This document shows positions 1 to 6,561 of a DNA stretch of 6,602 bases, in pieces. The position numbers and the translations under genes are program-made. Each line of letters opens with the position of its first letter. The stretch's first letter is position 1. Origin of the DNA: Bacteroidota bacterium (lineage in GTDB: Bacteria; Bacteroidota; Bacteroidia; Bacteroidales; Paludibacteraceae); the NCBI GenBank assembly GCA_022709605.1, contig JAKLIM010000213.1, forward strand, positions 1 through 6,602, read 5' to 3'. Under the pieces are notes generated by a model. The model was not told where the DNA came from and made no database searches. It saw nothing but the letters and a program-made list of their open reading frames with translations.

Positions 1-30
1 CAATTGCGATCTTATTACTTGCGAAAAACG

Positions 31-175
31 GGATGATTTAGGAACATCATTTTGGACACCCTACCTTTCAGGGCTGCATATCAAGAGTTTCATTTGTCCG
101 TGGGCTTCACCCACGGTTATTTATATTTAGTCCTTTCAGGACATTTTTCTAAATCCGACTTTTCGGAGTGGACTT
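31..175. repeat. Cluster of five short hairpins downstream of the ABC-F gene
   Basis: Five small inverted repeats follow one another. They are ATGAT/ATCAT (33-37 with 46-50), CCCT/AGGG (59-62 with 70-73, a degenerate copy), CCGTGGG/CCCACGG (98-104 with 110-116), GTCCT/AGGAC (130-134 with 138-142) and TCCGA/TCGGA (154-158 with 163-167). Several share a CTTTCA or CTTCA loop although their stems differ, which suggests related units with compensatory stem changes. No open frame of note lies in positions 1-223. The cluster lies beyond the stop codon of the ABC-F gene, so it could end up in its transcript or act as a loose terminator, but there is no clean T-tract after a strong stem. I infer a dispersed intergenic repeat of the Bacteroidota type. 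The hairpins are seen directly; the family assignment is inference. Confidence 0.6.
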
Positions 176-223
176 AAAGTACTAAACTTTGCAAAAGTTA
201 GAAAAACTATTTTTTTTTGAATC

Positions 224-1858
224 TTATTTTCTTTCAATTTCTCTTAAATTCTCCATCTTCTTTTTGGCAAGGAATCCATAAATGTCTTCGTGATGTTCAA
301 TAACACGTTGATTTCCAAATTCAAAAACTTTAGTTACCAGTCCGTCCAGAAAATCGCGGTCGTGCGATACAACAATCAGTGTTCCGTCGAAATCAATCAA
401 CGCCTGTTTCAGAATGTCTTTCGTACGCATGTCGAGGTGATTGGTCGGTTCGTCGAGAATCAGTAGGTTCACCGGTTCGAGCAACAATTTAAGCAACGCG
501 AGTCGGGTGCGTTCTCCTCCCGAGAGCACTTTCACTTTTTTGAACGACTCTTCGCCACCAAACATAAATGCCCCGAGTAAATCCTTGATTTTTGTACGAA
601 TATCGCCAACAGCAATATCATCGATGGTTTGATATACTGTCAGGTCTTCGTCGAGCATAGAAGCTTGATTTTGGGCAAAATAGCTGATTTTCACATTGTG
701 ACCGATCGTAAGTGTGCCCTCGTGTTCAATTTCATTCATTATGCATTTGACGAGTGTGGATTTTCCTTCACCATTTTTTCCGACAAAGGCAATTTTCTCG
801 CCACGTTCGATCATAAACGATGCATTCGCAAAAATCCGTTTGCTATCGTAACATTTACCCACCATGTCGGCCGAAACCGGATAATTACCCGAGCGGGGCG
901 AAGGTGGAAATTTCAATCGCAATCGCGATGAATCTACATCGTCCACTTCAACGGGTACAATTTTCTCCAACATTTTCACGCGCGATTGCACCTGAAGCGT
1001 TTTCGAATAAGTACCTTTAAACCGTTCAATAAAATCGACGTTCTCGGCAATCATTTTTTGCTGTTCGTCGAATTGTTTTTGTTGTTGTTCGCGTCGTTCT
1101 TTTCTAAGTTGCAGATAATGAGAATATTTTGCTTTGTAATCATAAATTCTGCCCATGGTAACTTCGATGGTGCGGGTGGTAATGCTATCCACAAACGCCC
1201 TGTCGTGCGAGATTACAACCACTGCTTTTGCCGAATCAATCAGAAAATTTTCGAGCCATTGAATCGAATCAATATCCAGGTGATTGGTAGGTTCATCGAG
1301 CAAAATAATATCGGGTCGGCGAAGCAGAATTTTGGCTAACTCGATACGCATGCGCCAGCCACCGCTAAATTCCGAAGTCATTCGGGTGAAATCTTCACGT
1401 GAAAAACCCAAACCAAGCAGGGTTTTTTCAATATCGGCATCGTAATTTATTTCTTCGATACTGTAAAATTGCTCACTTAAAGCCGAAACTTTTTCAATAA
1501 GTTCCATGTAACTGTCCGATTCATAGTCAGTTCGGGTGGTCAATTCAAGGTTTAACGCTTCAATCTGATTTTCCATGTCAGATATTTCCGAAAAAGCAAG
1601 TGAAGTCTCTTCAAAAACGGTTCGGGTATCTTCGGTGAGCAGATGCTGTGGCAAATAAGCGATGACCATTTCTTTCGGAAATGATAATGAACCACGGGTT
1701 GGTTGGCGCATACCTGCCAATATTTTGAGTAAAGTGGATTTTCCGGCACCATTCTTTCCCATGAGAGCAATCCTGTCTTTCTCATTAATTACAAAAGAAA
1801 CGTCCTGAAACAGGGTTTTTCCGCTAAATTCAACGGCTAATCCATCGGCTGAAAACAT
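224..1858 (-). CDS. ABC-F family ATPase (ribosome-associated, duplicated ATP-binding cassette)
   Basis: This 544-residue protein has two ATP-binding cassettes and no membrane segment, the layout of ABC-F proteins, which act at the ribosomal E site on translation or antibiotic protection rather than transport. Cassette 1 has Walker A GKNGAGKST (34-42), signature FSGGW (164-168), Walker B ending in D188-E189, and the H-loop histidine 218. The charged linker (about 240-300) contains a glutamine- and arginine-rich coiled coil and the QSRVKMLEKI segment. Cassette 2 has Walker A GKNGEGKST (360-368), signature LSGGER (445-450), D469-E470 and histidine 499. Both catalytic glutamates are present, so it should hydrolyse ATP. 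It ends soon after cassette 2, without the C-terminal coiled coil of Uup-type members. The linker and SGGWRMR motif resemble E. coli YheS most, by recall only; the subfamily is uncertain. The start is supported by a cassette beginning almost at once; there is no Shine-Dalgarno sequence. Confidence 0.95.
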   Translation of the reverse strand: MFSADGLAVEFSGKTLFQDVSFVINEKDRIALMGKNGAGKSTLLKILAGMRQPTRGSLSFPKEMVIAYLPQHLLTEDTRTVFEETSLAFSEISDMENQIEALNLELTTRTDYESDSYMELIEKVSALSEQFYSIEEINYDADIEKTLLGLGFSREDFTRMTSEFSGGWRMRIELAKILLRRPDIILLDEPTNHLDIDSIQWLENFLIDSAKAVVVISHDRAFVDSITTRTIEVTMGRIYDYKAKYSHYLQLRKERREQQQKQFDEQQKMIAENVDFIERFKGTYSKTLQVQSRVKMLEKIVPVEVDDVDSSRLRLKFPPSPRSGNYPVSADMVGKCYDSKRIFANASFMIERGEKIAFVGKNGEGKSTLVKCIMNEIEHEGTLTIGHNVKISYFAQNQASMLDEDLTVYQTIDDIAVGDIRTKIKDLLGAFMFGGEESFKKVKVLSGGERTRLALLKLLLEPVNLLILDEPTNHLDMRTKDILKQALIDFDGTLIVVSHDRDFLDGLVTKVFEFGNQRVIEHHEDIYGFLAKKKMENLREIERK

Positions 1859-1866
1859 AATTATTA

Positions 1867-1920
1867 TTTACAATTTTTTTATTTACAATTTACAATTTCT
1901 ACGAACTACGAACTACTACC
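1867..1920. repeat. Short tandem repeats directly upstream of the ABC-F start codon
   Basis: TTTACAATT occurs three times (1867-1875, 1882-1890, 1889-1897), followed by TACGAAC twice in tandem (1900-1906, 1907-1913) and a trailing TACTACC. Read on the minus strand, this gives repeated TTCGTAG and AATTGTAAA units ending about 10 bases before the ABC-F ATG, so the tract would lie in its 5' leader or promoter. I see no convincing TAnnTTTG -7 box for the ABC-F gene in this spacer. Whether the tract has a regulatory role or is simple-sequence expansion cannot be judged from one copy. Confidence 0.6.
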
Positions 1921-1972
1921 TCCTCATATACTGTGTCTTAACATCCCCTTAACCTCTATCCCCCTTCGGGTA

Positions 1973-1992
1973 CTTTCTCCTTTAGGAGAAAG
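1973..1992. repeat. Perfect 8-bp hairpin (CTTTCTCC/GGAGAAAG) in the spacer
   Basis: CTTTCTCC (1973-1980) and GGAGAAAG (1985-1992) are exact reverse complements around a TTTA loop. The hairpin is flanked on the left by the C-rich stretch 1945-1970, which contains CCCCCTTCGGG. It is not followed by a T-run on either strand, so it is unlikely to be a standard terminator. It resembles the short palindromic repeats that litter Bacteroidota intergenic DNA; that assignment is inference. Confidence 0.6.
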
Positions 1993-2024
1993 AATTCGGA
2001 AATTTATAAGTTTGGCTTGGGGTA

Positions 2025-2064
2025 GTAAAAAAAAACTTTCCGTCGTTCGACTGGCGGAAAGTTT
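2025..2064 (-). terminator. Rho-independent terminator of the M6 metalloprotease gene
   Basis: A perfect 10-bp stem, AAACTTTCCG (2033-2042) with CGGAAAGTTT (2055-2064), encloses a 12-base loop that contains the small palindrome GTCGTTCGAC. On the minus strand the stem begins about 20 bases after the protease stop codon and runs into an uninterrupted stretch of nine T residues (complement of 2027-2035). This is a textbook intrinsic terminator. It separates the protease transcript from the ABC-F gene further left. Confidence 0.85.
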
Positions 2065-2083
2065 CTTTGAAAAAAATTTTTTT

Positions 2084-4948
2084 TTATAATGCTATTTTAG
2101 CTCTTCGTTTTCCGAATTGTAATATATACAGTTGATTTTTAGGTAAATCAGTTATTCTGATAATATTGGACACCGGATTGATTGCTCTTAATTTCTGACC
2201 CAATGCATTATAAATATAAATGGTACCTTCCGTAGTAGGAACAATGATTTTAATACTTCCATCGGACTCCGGAATTGCCAGAAGCAGTTCAGCATCAAGA
2301 TCTTTCAGCGTTTTAACCGGAATAATATTTGAAAAAGCAGTTATATTCTCGTATTTAATTGAATTATTAAAATTATACGTTTTATCGCTGGCTTTTATTT
2401 TATAAAAATAATCCTTGTCACTCAATAAATTAATAAGTGTATCGGTGGTTGCAGTAACCCATTTATTATCAAGTATTAATTCAATTTTTTGGGTAAAAGA
2501 AGCGGTGATGTCATCTACCACTAAATAGCCACTCCCTTTAAAATAAGTAAATTTAAATCGTTTATAATTGTTATCTGCACCAAGTGTTAATGTTTTGGTT
2601 TGAGCTAAAGTACTTGTAACCGATAAACTATCAATTTTGGTCCACTTGTTTCCATCCCATGCATGTGTGAGCAAATAACCATCGCTGCCCGAAAGTGACT
2701 TTGCATAATAAGAAATTGTTGCCGGCGGCAATATATATTCTTCTGTTTGAATGTAATCCCCGATATTTTTAAATTGAATGGCGGGAATTGCTTTGCCACT
2801 GAAATCGGCAGACGAAGAAACCGCATTGGCAGTAATTGTCCATCCTAAAGGTGCTGTGAGTCCGTTATCAAATCCCTGAGTAATTTCAGAATTATCATTG
2901 GTAGTAAAATAAGCTGTTAAATAATAACCACTTGCATCATTCACGGCATTCCAGTTGGCAATGAAACTGCCCATGGTTACTTCAGTCGCTTCGTTAGCCA
3001 CCGGCGGAACTACATACACCGGACGGGTTGAAATTCCGATAAATGACATTGTCACTTTTTCAGCTTCGGCAGATGTAAGAGAAAGTATGTCATTATGAAA
3101 ATCGCTGTATGATGGTTCAGTTGGATTATACCTGATTTGAATTTCTGCATCAGCGACTATGGAATCTGCATTGGGTGTTAAAGTCAATGATTTAGCCCAT
3201 GCGCTTTCAGGATCAGTGGATTTTTTAATTTCAAAATGAATTTTATTGCTGAATGAAATCTGAATATCAGCAATTAATTTTTTACCATTCACAATTAAAG
3301 TTTGAACCGCTGAAGGTGTTCCGTGAACAGTTGTAAAATTATTTATAATGTTTTTTGTTGTAATTGATGGTATTGTTCCACTGCCGCCCATAAACCGAAA
3401 AGTGATTACTCCATTTGTTTCTTTAATCAAAGTCAGGGGTTTATTAATTGAGGTTCCCAAGCGCAATTTCGGCGAATAAGTATTTACGTTTTGAGTACCC
3501 GGAAATGGATCCCCACCTAAGTTATTGTCGGATGCCAAACCGTCTGCTTCAATGATGTCATAACCTTGAGTTGCATCATTGTTATTCGGTTCGTTGCTGT
3601 ACCAGGAAGATGCATTGTAGAAAATACGTGATACAATTAAACCATGTCCGGGCAAATAGCTGTCCCATCCTGTTCGTTGTCGGTTTTCGAGTGTAAGAAA
3701 TTCAACAGGATATGGATTTGAACCATTCAGGTTATGATCACCGTTTTGAGTGATAATATATGCTTTGTTGCTTGTGTTGAGTGCATTAAGCTCCACATTC
3801 TGCGGGGTTTTAAGTTCAATTGGTGTCAACCAGTTTAAATAGAAACGATCGAATGCCGAATAAGTTGGTGGTGTACGTCCCATATTCAAATAGGCACCAG
3901 CATCCATAATATTCCAATAAGATAGTGTTTGATGGTTTGAACTGCCTGATGTAATATAATAATCGACCAGACCCAACACATGACCAAATTCGTGACAGAA
4001 AGTACCAATGCCACACATGGTTGTAGTGGCAGCTCCGCGTAATTCAGAAGTACAGGCATATCCCTGAATTGTTTTTCCATCAAATTTCGTATTGTTATTT
4101 GAAAGTCCCCAGCGATGTGGCCATATTGTGTTGGCAGGAGCACCTTCAGCCTCGTTATTTCCGGCATAATAGATAAAAATATTATCTACATAACCGTTGT
4201 TATCGGTGTCGTATTGGGTAAAATCCACACCATCGGCATCGGCTAAAGTACAGGCATCTATCACCATTTGGCGGGGATCTTTATCCTGATCCGAAACATT
4301 TTCACCGTAATAGGCCATGGTTTTGTTCATAGTATAGGGCCCTACAACGTCGAATTGAGGATTGAAAACACCATTCGATGCATCCCTGAAATAATCGCGA
4401 GCCGAGCCTGTTCCACCGTTTGCACTGTAGCCTTGTTGGTTTAATAAATTGGTAAAGGCAGTTTTCGGATCAGGAGTAATGTAACTTTTATCCGCAAAAT
4501 TGACAAGTATTACCAACGATTTCGGAGTTCCGGCTAATGGATAAGCTTTTTCGGCCGTTAACGCCGATTTCATATTTGACCTTCCGTTCGAAATTTGGGC
4601 TTTACGAATTGACCGAACGTCAATGTCCTTTAATTGTGTTTTTATAAAATTCTTTTCTCCGGTTGTCCGTCTGTTTATTTCATTCACTTTTACACCTGAA
4701 CTAATCAATCGTCCTTCCGAATTTTGTATTCCATAATTGAAAATACCTTTTTCATCAGGAACAATTGCATAATTATCCAGTGTAGTTTTGTAATGAAAAA
4801 ACTCATCACCTTTGATATAATAGCTTATTTGCGTACCATCTTTTTGAGTTATACTGATGGGGTAGGGCGATGCTTTAATAGCATACAAATTATTGATTGT
4901 CAATAATAAAACGGCTGTAAAGAGTATGTGGTAATATTTATTCTTCAT
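2084..4948 (-). CDS. Secreted M6-family metalloprotease with type IX secretion sorting domain
   Basis: The 954-residue protein begins with a signal peptide (hydrophobic stretch 8-19, likely cut after LYA, residue 23). A propeptide-like region (about 26-130) follows, then an M6 (immune inhibitor A-like) peptidase domain (about 140-520). Its zinc site is HEFGHVLGLVD: H319 and H323 bind zinc, E320 is catalytic and D329 is a likely third ligand. The conserved WNIMD turn is at 345-349, and DTDNNGYVD (247-255) looks like a calcium loop. After it come an Ig-like stretch (about 528-642), a first fibronectin type III half (about 648-680), a choice-of-anchor-J-like jelly roll (about 690-815), a second half (about 820-880) and a C-terminal Por sorting domain (about 889-954, with IYIYNALGQKL). 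By family knowledge, such cargo crosses the outer membrane by the type IX system and is cut on export. It probably degrades extracellular protein; the substrate is unknown. All key residues are present. Confidence 0.93.
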   Translation of the reverse strand: MKNKYYHILFTAVLLLTINNLYAIKASPYPISITQKDGTQISYYIKGDEFFHYKTTLDNYAIVPDEKGIFNYGIQNSEGRLISSGVKVNEINRRTTGEKNFIKTQLKDIDVRSIRKAQISNGRSNMKSALTAEKAYPLAGTPKSLVILVNFADKSYITPDPKTAFTNLLNQQGYSANGGTGSARDYFRDASNGVFNPQFDVVGPYTMNKTMAYYGENVSDQDKDPRQMVIDACTLADADGVDFTQYDTDNNGYVDNIFIYYAGNNEAEGAPANTIWPHRWGLSNNNTKFDGKTIQGYACTSELRGAATTTMCGIGTFCHEFGHVLGLVDYYITSGSSNHQTLSYWNIMDAGAYLNMGRTPPTYSAFDRFYLNWLTPIELKTPQNVELNALNTSNKAYIITQNGDHNLNGSNPYPVEFLTLENRQRTGWDSYLPGHGLIVSRIFYNASSWYSNEPNNNDATQGYDIIEADGLASDNNLGGDPFPGTQNVNTYSPKLRLGTSINKPLTLIKETNGVITFRFMGGSGTIPSITTKNIINNFTTVHGTPSAVQTLIVNGKKLIADIQISFSNKIHFEIKKSTDPESAWAKSLTLTPNADSIVADAEIQIRYNPTEPSYSDFHNDILSLTSAEAEKVTMSFIGISTRPVYVVPPVANEATEVTMGSFIANWNAVNDASGYYLTAYFTTNDNSEITQGFDNGLTAPLGWTITANAVSSSADFSGKAIPAIQFKNIGDYIQTEEYILPPATISYYAKSLSGSDGYLLTHAWDGNKWTKIDSLSVTSTLAQTKTLTLGADNNYKRFKFTYFKGSGYLVVDDITASFTQKIELILDNKWVTATTDTLINLLSDKDYFYKIKASDKTYNFNNSIKYENITAFSNIIPVKTLKDLDAELLLAIPESDGSIKIIVPTTEGTIYIYNALGQKLRAINPVSNIIRITDLPKNQLYILQFGKRRAKIAL

Positions 4949-4969
4949 AATATGATATTAATAATTTAG

Positions 4970-4999
4970 CAAAGATAAACAAAAATAAAAATATTCAGA
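4970..4999 (-). promoter_or_regulatory. Candidate Bacteroidota-type promoter of the M6 metalloprotease gene
   Basis: On the minus strand TATCTTTG (complement of 4970-4977) fits the Bacteroidota -7 consensus TAnnTTTG exactly. TCTG (complement of 4996-4999), 18 bases upstream, is an imperfect match to the TTTG -33 box. The -7 box ends 21 bases before the ATG, leaving a short AT-rich leader without a Shine-Dalgarno sequence, as is usual in this phylum. The -7 match is strong and the -33 match is weak. Confidence 0.5.
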
Positions 5000-5038
5000 A
5001 ATTAATTGATGTTAAACCAGGGTTGATTGAGATTTCTG
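4978..5038 (-). terminator. Weak possible terminator after the DUF486 gene
   Basis: CAGAAAT (4996-5002) and ATTTCTG (5032-5038) are exact reverse complements with AACC/GGTT between them. On the minus strand the structure follows the DUF486 stop codon and leads into a T-rich stretch (complement of 4978-4995). The loop is long (29 bases) and the T-tract is interrupted, so this is a tentative call. It overlaps the weak -33 box of the protease promoter. Confidence 0.25.
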
Positions 5039-5044
5039 TCAATA

Positions 5045-5413
5045 TTATTTTCGGAAAATAAAGTAAACGGCCAAAATCAGAAAAATAAAACCTACAAAAT
5101 GGTTCCATTTAAAAGTTTCGTTTTTAAAGGCAATTAATGAATACAAAGTAAATACAACCAACGTGATAACTTCCTGAATAACTTTTAATTGCAACAAGGT
5201 AAACGGACCGCCATTTCCTTTGAACCCAATGCGATTGGCCGGCACCTGAAATAAATATTCGAACAATGCAATTCCCCAACTCAACAAAATAATCGACAAC
5301 AAAGGTAAGGACTCAAACCATTTGAATTCTTTCATTTTCAAATGGCCATACCAGGCAAACGTCATAAAAACATTTGATATAACTAGCAATGTTATGGTTA
5401 AAAATATTTTCAT
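5045..5413 (-). CDS. DUF486 / DMT-like small four-helix membrane protein
   Basis: The 122-residue protein has four predicted membrane helices, at about 3-22, 35-56, 75-96 and 103-120. It carries the segments I associate with the DUF486 family of the drug/metabolite transporter superfamily: FAWYGHLK (19-26), SWGIALFEYLFQVPANRIG (45-63), and QLKVIQEVITL (75-85). The length fits that family. Members are half-size transporter-like proteins that presumably work as dimers in the inner membrane, but no substrate is established to my knowledge, and the sequence shows none. The ATG at 5411-5413 starts directly with a hydrophobic helix, so the start is sound. It lies 96 bases upstream of the protease gene in the same direction, but that gene has its own promoter candidate. 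No clear -7 box was found for this gene. Confidence 0.88.
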   Translation of the reverse strand: MKIFLTITLLVISNVFMTFAWYGHLKMKEFKWFESLPLLSIILLSWGIALFEYLFQVPANRIGFKGNGGPFTLLQLKVIQEVITLVVFTLYSLIAFKNETFKWNHFVGFIFLILAVYFIFRK

Positions 5414-5447
5414 TTATGTAATTTCTTCAGAGATTTTTTTGCAAATA

Positions 5448-5486
5448 AGTAAATAAGAAAACAGGAAATTATTAGTAAATAAGAAA
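5448..5486. repeat. 13-bp direct repeat upstream of the DUF486 gene
   Basis: AGTAAATAAGAAA occurs at 5448-5460 and again at 5474-5486, with starts exactly 26 bases apart. The pair lies 35 to 73 bases upstream of the DUF486 start codon, where a promoter or operator would be expected. The remaining spacer between the two flanking genes (5414-5606) is AT-rich and shows no open frame or clear hairpin. The repeat is seen directly; a regulatory role is a guess, since low-complexity AT-rich DNA can produce such repeats. Confidence 0.45.
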
Positions 5487-5606
5487 TTTTGATAACATGA
5501 ATTTATAAAAATGATATTTAGCAATAATTTACGATCTTATAAATCCATTTTTGTTACAAAAAAGACTATAATATTGGTATTTTAAATCGGTTGAAAAATG
5601 TTTGTT

Positions 5607-6356
5607 TTAAATATCTTTTTGCGGTAAGTATTCATTTTTTATGTTTTCCATGGATGACCAAATGCTCTGACGTACATTAGGATTCAATTTCTCGAGATTT
5701 GAAATCATTTCTTTTGCTTCTCTGCGCGATGAATCTTTTTCGAAAGGACAATTTTTTATTTGCATTTGGTACTCATTTATTCTCGCCATTTCCTTCATTT
5801 CATGCTCAGTAATAAGTGCAAGCGGTCTGATAACGGTCATGTTAAATTTATCCATTTTGAGTTTGGGTGGCATGGAACCAAACGATCCCTGAAAGACTAA
5901 ATTCATAAGTAAAGTTTCAACAATATCGTCTAAATGATGTCCGAGTGCAATTTTATTACATCCCAATTCGCCGGCTAAATCAAACAATGTTTTTCGTCGG
6001 TGCCACGAACAGAGGTAACAGGTTGAAAGCTTTTTGCCGTTTTGATCTTCAAACTTGGTAACCCGATGAACAAAAGGAATACCCTGCTTTTCCGAAAATT
6101 TTTCGAGATACTCCAAATCAGATTTATAAGGAATGTTTTCGACCGAAATATGAGCCGCCGTGATTTTAAACCGCGGAACAAATAATTTCATTCTTTCACC
6201 AAGCAGTTCAACCAATGCCAATGAATCTTTTCCACCCGATAAACCTGTCAATATGTGATCATTATCTTCGATCAACCGATAATCCGACAACGCTTTTTTA
6301 AACTTTGCTCTGATTTTATTTAATGTTTTCGTGTCGGATTTACTTTGCTCGATCAT
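5607..6356 (-). CDS. ttcA: TtcA-family tRNA 2-thiocytidine synthetase (PP-loop, Fe-S)
   Basis: The 249-residue protein carries the PP-loop SGGKDS (40-45) that binds ATP to adenylate the target base. It also has the TtcA-family cysteines: the CYLC pair (C113, C116) and a third at C203 in NCPFEK, which in the E. coli enzyme hold a [4Fe-4S] cluster. GHHLDDIVETLLMN (139-152) and MPPKL (162-166) are further family motifs. In characterised TtcA proteins the product is 2-thiocytidine at position 32 of certain tRNAs. This protein is shorter than the roughly 310-residue E. coli enzyme, mainly at the termini, with no core motif missing. The ATG at 6354-6356 lies 19 bases from a good -7 box, which supports the start. 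A related PP-loop thiolase acting on another base is possible, but the three-cysteine pattern favours TtcA. It is divergent from the tRNA gene at 6562. Confidence 0.85.
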   Translation of the reverse strand: MIEQSKSDTKTLNKIRAKFKKALSDYRLIEDNDHILTGLSGGKDSLALVELLGERMKLFVPRFKITAAHISVENIPYKSDLEYLEKFSEKQGIPFVHRVTKFEDQNGKKLSTCYLCSWHRRKTLFDLAGELGCNKIALGHHLDDIVETLLMNLVFQGSFGSMPPKLKMDKFNMTVIRPLALITEHEMKEMARINEYQMQIKNCPFEKDSSRREAKEMISNLEKLNPNVRQSIWSSMENIKNEYLPQKDI

Positions 6357-6375
6357 ATTTTTAAATTTGGAGGTG

Positions 6376-6383
6376 CAAATTTA
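6376..6383 (-). promoter_or_regulatory. -7 box of the ttcA-like gene
   Basis: The complement of 6376-6383 reads TAAATTTG, an exact fit to the Bacteroidota -7 consensus TAnnTTTG, and continues as CACCTCC. It would give a leader of only about a dozen bases before the ATG. No TTTG -33 box is found at 19 to 21 bases further upstream, so the upstream half is weak. No Shine-Dalgarno sequence is present at the start codon. Confidence 0.5.
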
Positions 6384-6520
6384 CTATAAACTCTTTAATT
6401 AATCTGAATTTCATTCTTTTGAAAATGAAAATAAACATAATTTACAAACTGAGAATTAAACAATAGAGCATTTTTGAATTACAAAGGAAGAATATTTCGA
6501 ATATATTTTTCACATAACTA

Positions 6521-6551
6521 TTTGCAAATTCTCAAAAAGAAAGTATCTTTG
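6521..6551 (+). promoter_or_regulatory. Consensus Bacteroidota promoter of the tRNA gene
   Basis: TTTG (6521-6524) and TATCTTTG (6544-6551) match the -33 and -7 boxes of the phylum's primary sigma factor, with a spacing of 19 bases. Transcription would begin a few bases before the tRNA at 6562. This is the best promoter match in the window and supports the tRNA gene being expressed. Confidence 0.8.
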
Positions 6552-6561
6552 CACCTCAATT

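Noticed and set aside
1..9. CAATTGCGA at the left edge recurs at 6557-6565 beside the tRNA, suggesting an att-like direct repeat.
   Set aside because: Only nine bases match, the window edges are arbitrary, and no integrase or mobile genes lie between the copies.
19..50. GCGAAAAACGGGA near the left edge resembles the reverse complement of a tRNA-Gly 3' end, and a small hairpin follows where a T-arm would be.
   Set aside because: The T-loop consensus TTCRANY and the T-stem pairing to CGGGA are absent, and no anticodon arm follows. A decayed tRNA end is possible but unsupported.
986..1339. Plus-strand open frame of 117 codons opposite the ABC-F gene.
   Set aside because: It lies wholly inside a well-supported ABC-F gene on the other strand and shows no domain, signal or promoter of its own.
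3886..4167. Minus-strand open frame of 93 codons within the protease gene in another frame.
   Set aside because: It overlaps the conserved zinc-site region of the M6 peptidase, whose own frame is clearly the coding one.
5442..5449. Candidate minus-strand -7 box CTTATTTG for the DUF486 gene.
   Set aside because: It misses the TA of TAnnTTTG at the right distance, and no TTTG -33 box lies 19 to 21 bases upstream.
6409..6430. TTTCATT/AATGAAA inverted repeat between ttcA and the tRNA promoter, a possible operator or terminator.
   Set aside because: It is AT-rich and short, has no T-tract context, and such repeats are expected by chance in this composition.
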